The position numbers and the translations under genes were made by a program. A stretch of DNA of 23,318 nucleotides from assembly GCA_002309855.1 (NCBI GenBank), contig DBYD01000064.1:12455-35772 (forward strand), read 5' to 3'. Below, piece by piece: positions 23,109 through 23,318 of the stretch. This DNA is from Bacteroidales bacterium UBA1195 (GTDB taxonomy: Bacteria; Bacteroidota; Bacteroidia; Bacteroidales; WCHB1-69). Below the pieces are notes generated by a model. It was not told the DNA's origin, searched no databases, and was given only the letters and a program-made list of their open reading frames with translations. Each line of letters begins with the position of its first letter. The stretch's first letter is position 1.

Positions 23109-23318
23109 CTATTTGATTCCCAATTTCTTTTTAATGTCTTTAGGAAGCGCGTCCTTGTGGACAACAATGTTCATGGTCTTGTAGCGGACATAGGCTTTGC
23201 TCGCATAGAACATGCCATCGTATTTGTACACTTTGCCCCAGCTGTTCTTGACCATGTAGTATTCGTTGCCCATCTGGTCCTTGGCGGTGCCGTAGATCAG
23301 CATGCCGTGGTCGTCGGT
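23109..23318 (-). CDS. C1-family (papain-like, bleomycin hydrolase/aminopeptidase C type) peptidase, C-terminal fragment
   Basis: Only the last 69 residues are inside the window; the gene continues past 23318. They begin T-D-D-H-G-M, which contains the catalytic His. The YYMVKNSWG motif follows, whose Asn completes the papain Cys-His-Asn triad. The tail YKTMNIVVHKDALPKDIKKK is as seen in Bacteroidota C1-like aminopeptidases. These cytoplasmic or periplasmic enzymes trim peptides from the N-terminus; the Cys and any signal peptide are outside the window. A terminator at 23064-23098 closes the gene. Family is well supported; subgroup is likely but not proven. Confidence 0.9.
   Translation of the reverse strand, partial: TDDHGMLIYGTAKDQMGNEYYMVKNSWGKVYKYDGMFYASKAYVRYKTMNIVVHKDALPKDIKKKLGIK

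Noticed and set aside
1..23318. Mobile elements, CRISPR repeats, tRNA or rRNA genes, toxin-antitoxin or defence modules
   Set aside because: No direct-repeat array, transposase or integrase motif, cloverleaf-like sequence or recognisable defence gene was found on either strand.

Overview
The window comes from a member of the phylum Bacteroidota, most likely order Bacteroidales. Four things show this. Two secreted proteins carry C-terminal type A sorting domains of the type IX secretion system (T9SS). Eight promoters have the Bacteroidota -7 element TAnnTTTG. The window holds short single-TM TonB paralogues and a large single-chain PurL. Gene starts are preceded by A/T-rich leaders rather than strong Shine-Dalgarno sites. 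The window is gene-dense: no gene-free stretch exceeds 300 bases (the longest, 22933-23108, is 176). I saw no tRNA, rRNA, CRISPR array, insertion sequence or prophage gene.

Left part, all on the minus strand (1-13710). The 5' two-thirds of a class I aminotransferase lies at 1-629. Next comes a pair coding for a secreted subtilisin-like protease (740-2626) and a MuiA/DUF4139 protein (2635-4281), which sits just downstream of a tight cell-elongation cluster in the order polyprenyl synthetase, PBP2, RodA (8361 down to 4318). Two paralogous tonB genes, each with its own promoter, follow (8452-9138 and 9240-9920). Then come gcvT with a strong terminator (10077-11177), a SpoU-type RNA methyltransferase (11305-12051) and a TGS/P-loop nucleoside kinase (12055-13710). 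The last two are probably co-transcribed from the promoter of the adjoining T9SS-sorted protein (13743-15050), whose mature part is a tandem duplication.

Right part. A divergent control region (15051-15217) separates these from plus-strand genes: an M3-family peptidyl-dipeptidase (15218-17245), an 82-residue protein of unknown function in a transcription unit with an acetyl-CoA hydrolase/CoA-transferase (17327-18866), and purL (18955-22656). purL converges on rpmH (22771-22932, minus, too short for many gene finders) across two back-to-back hairpin terminators. The window ends in the C-terminus of a papain-like C1 aminopeptidase (23109-23318, minus).

Functionally the window is mostly housekeeping: peptidoglycan elongation, isoprenoid synthesis, one-carbon and purine metabolism, and translation. 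It also has an envelope/exoprotein component (TonB, two T9SS clients, MuiA-like protein). I found no convincing undescribed multi-gene system. The least explained pieces are the duplicated-domain T9SS protein, the 82-residue protein linked to the CoA-transferase, and the MuiA/S8 protease pair.
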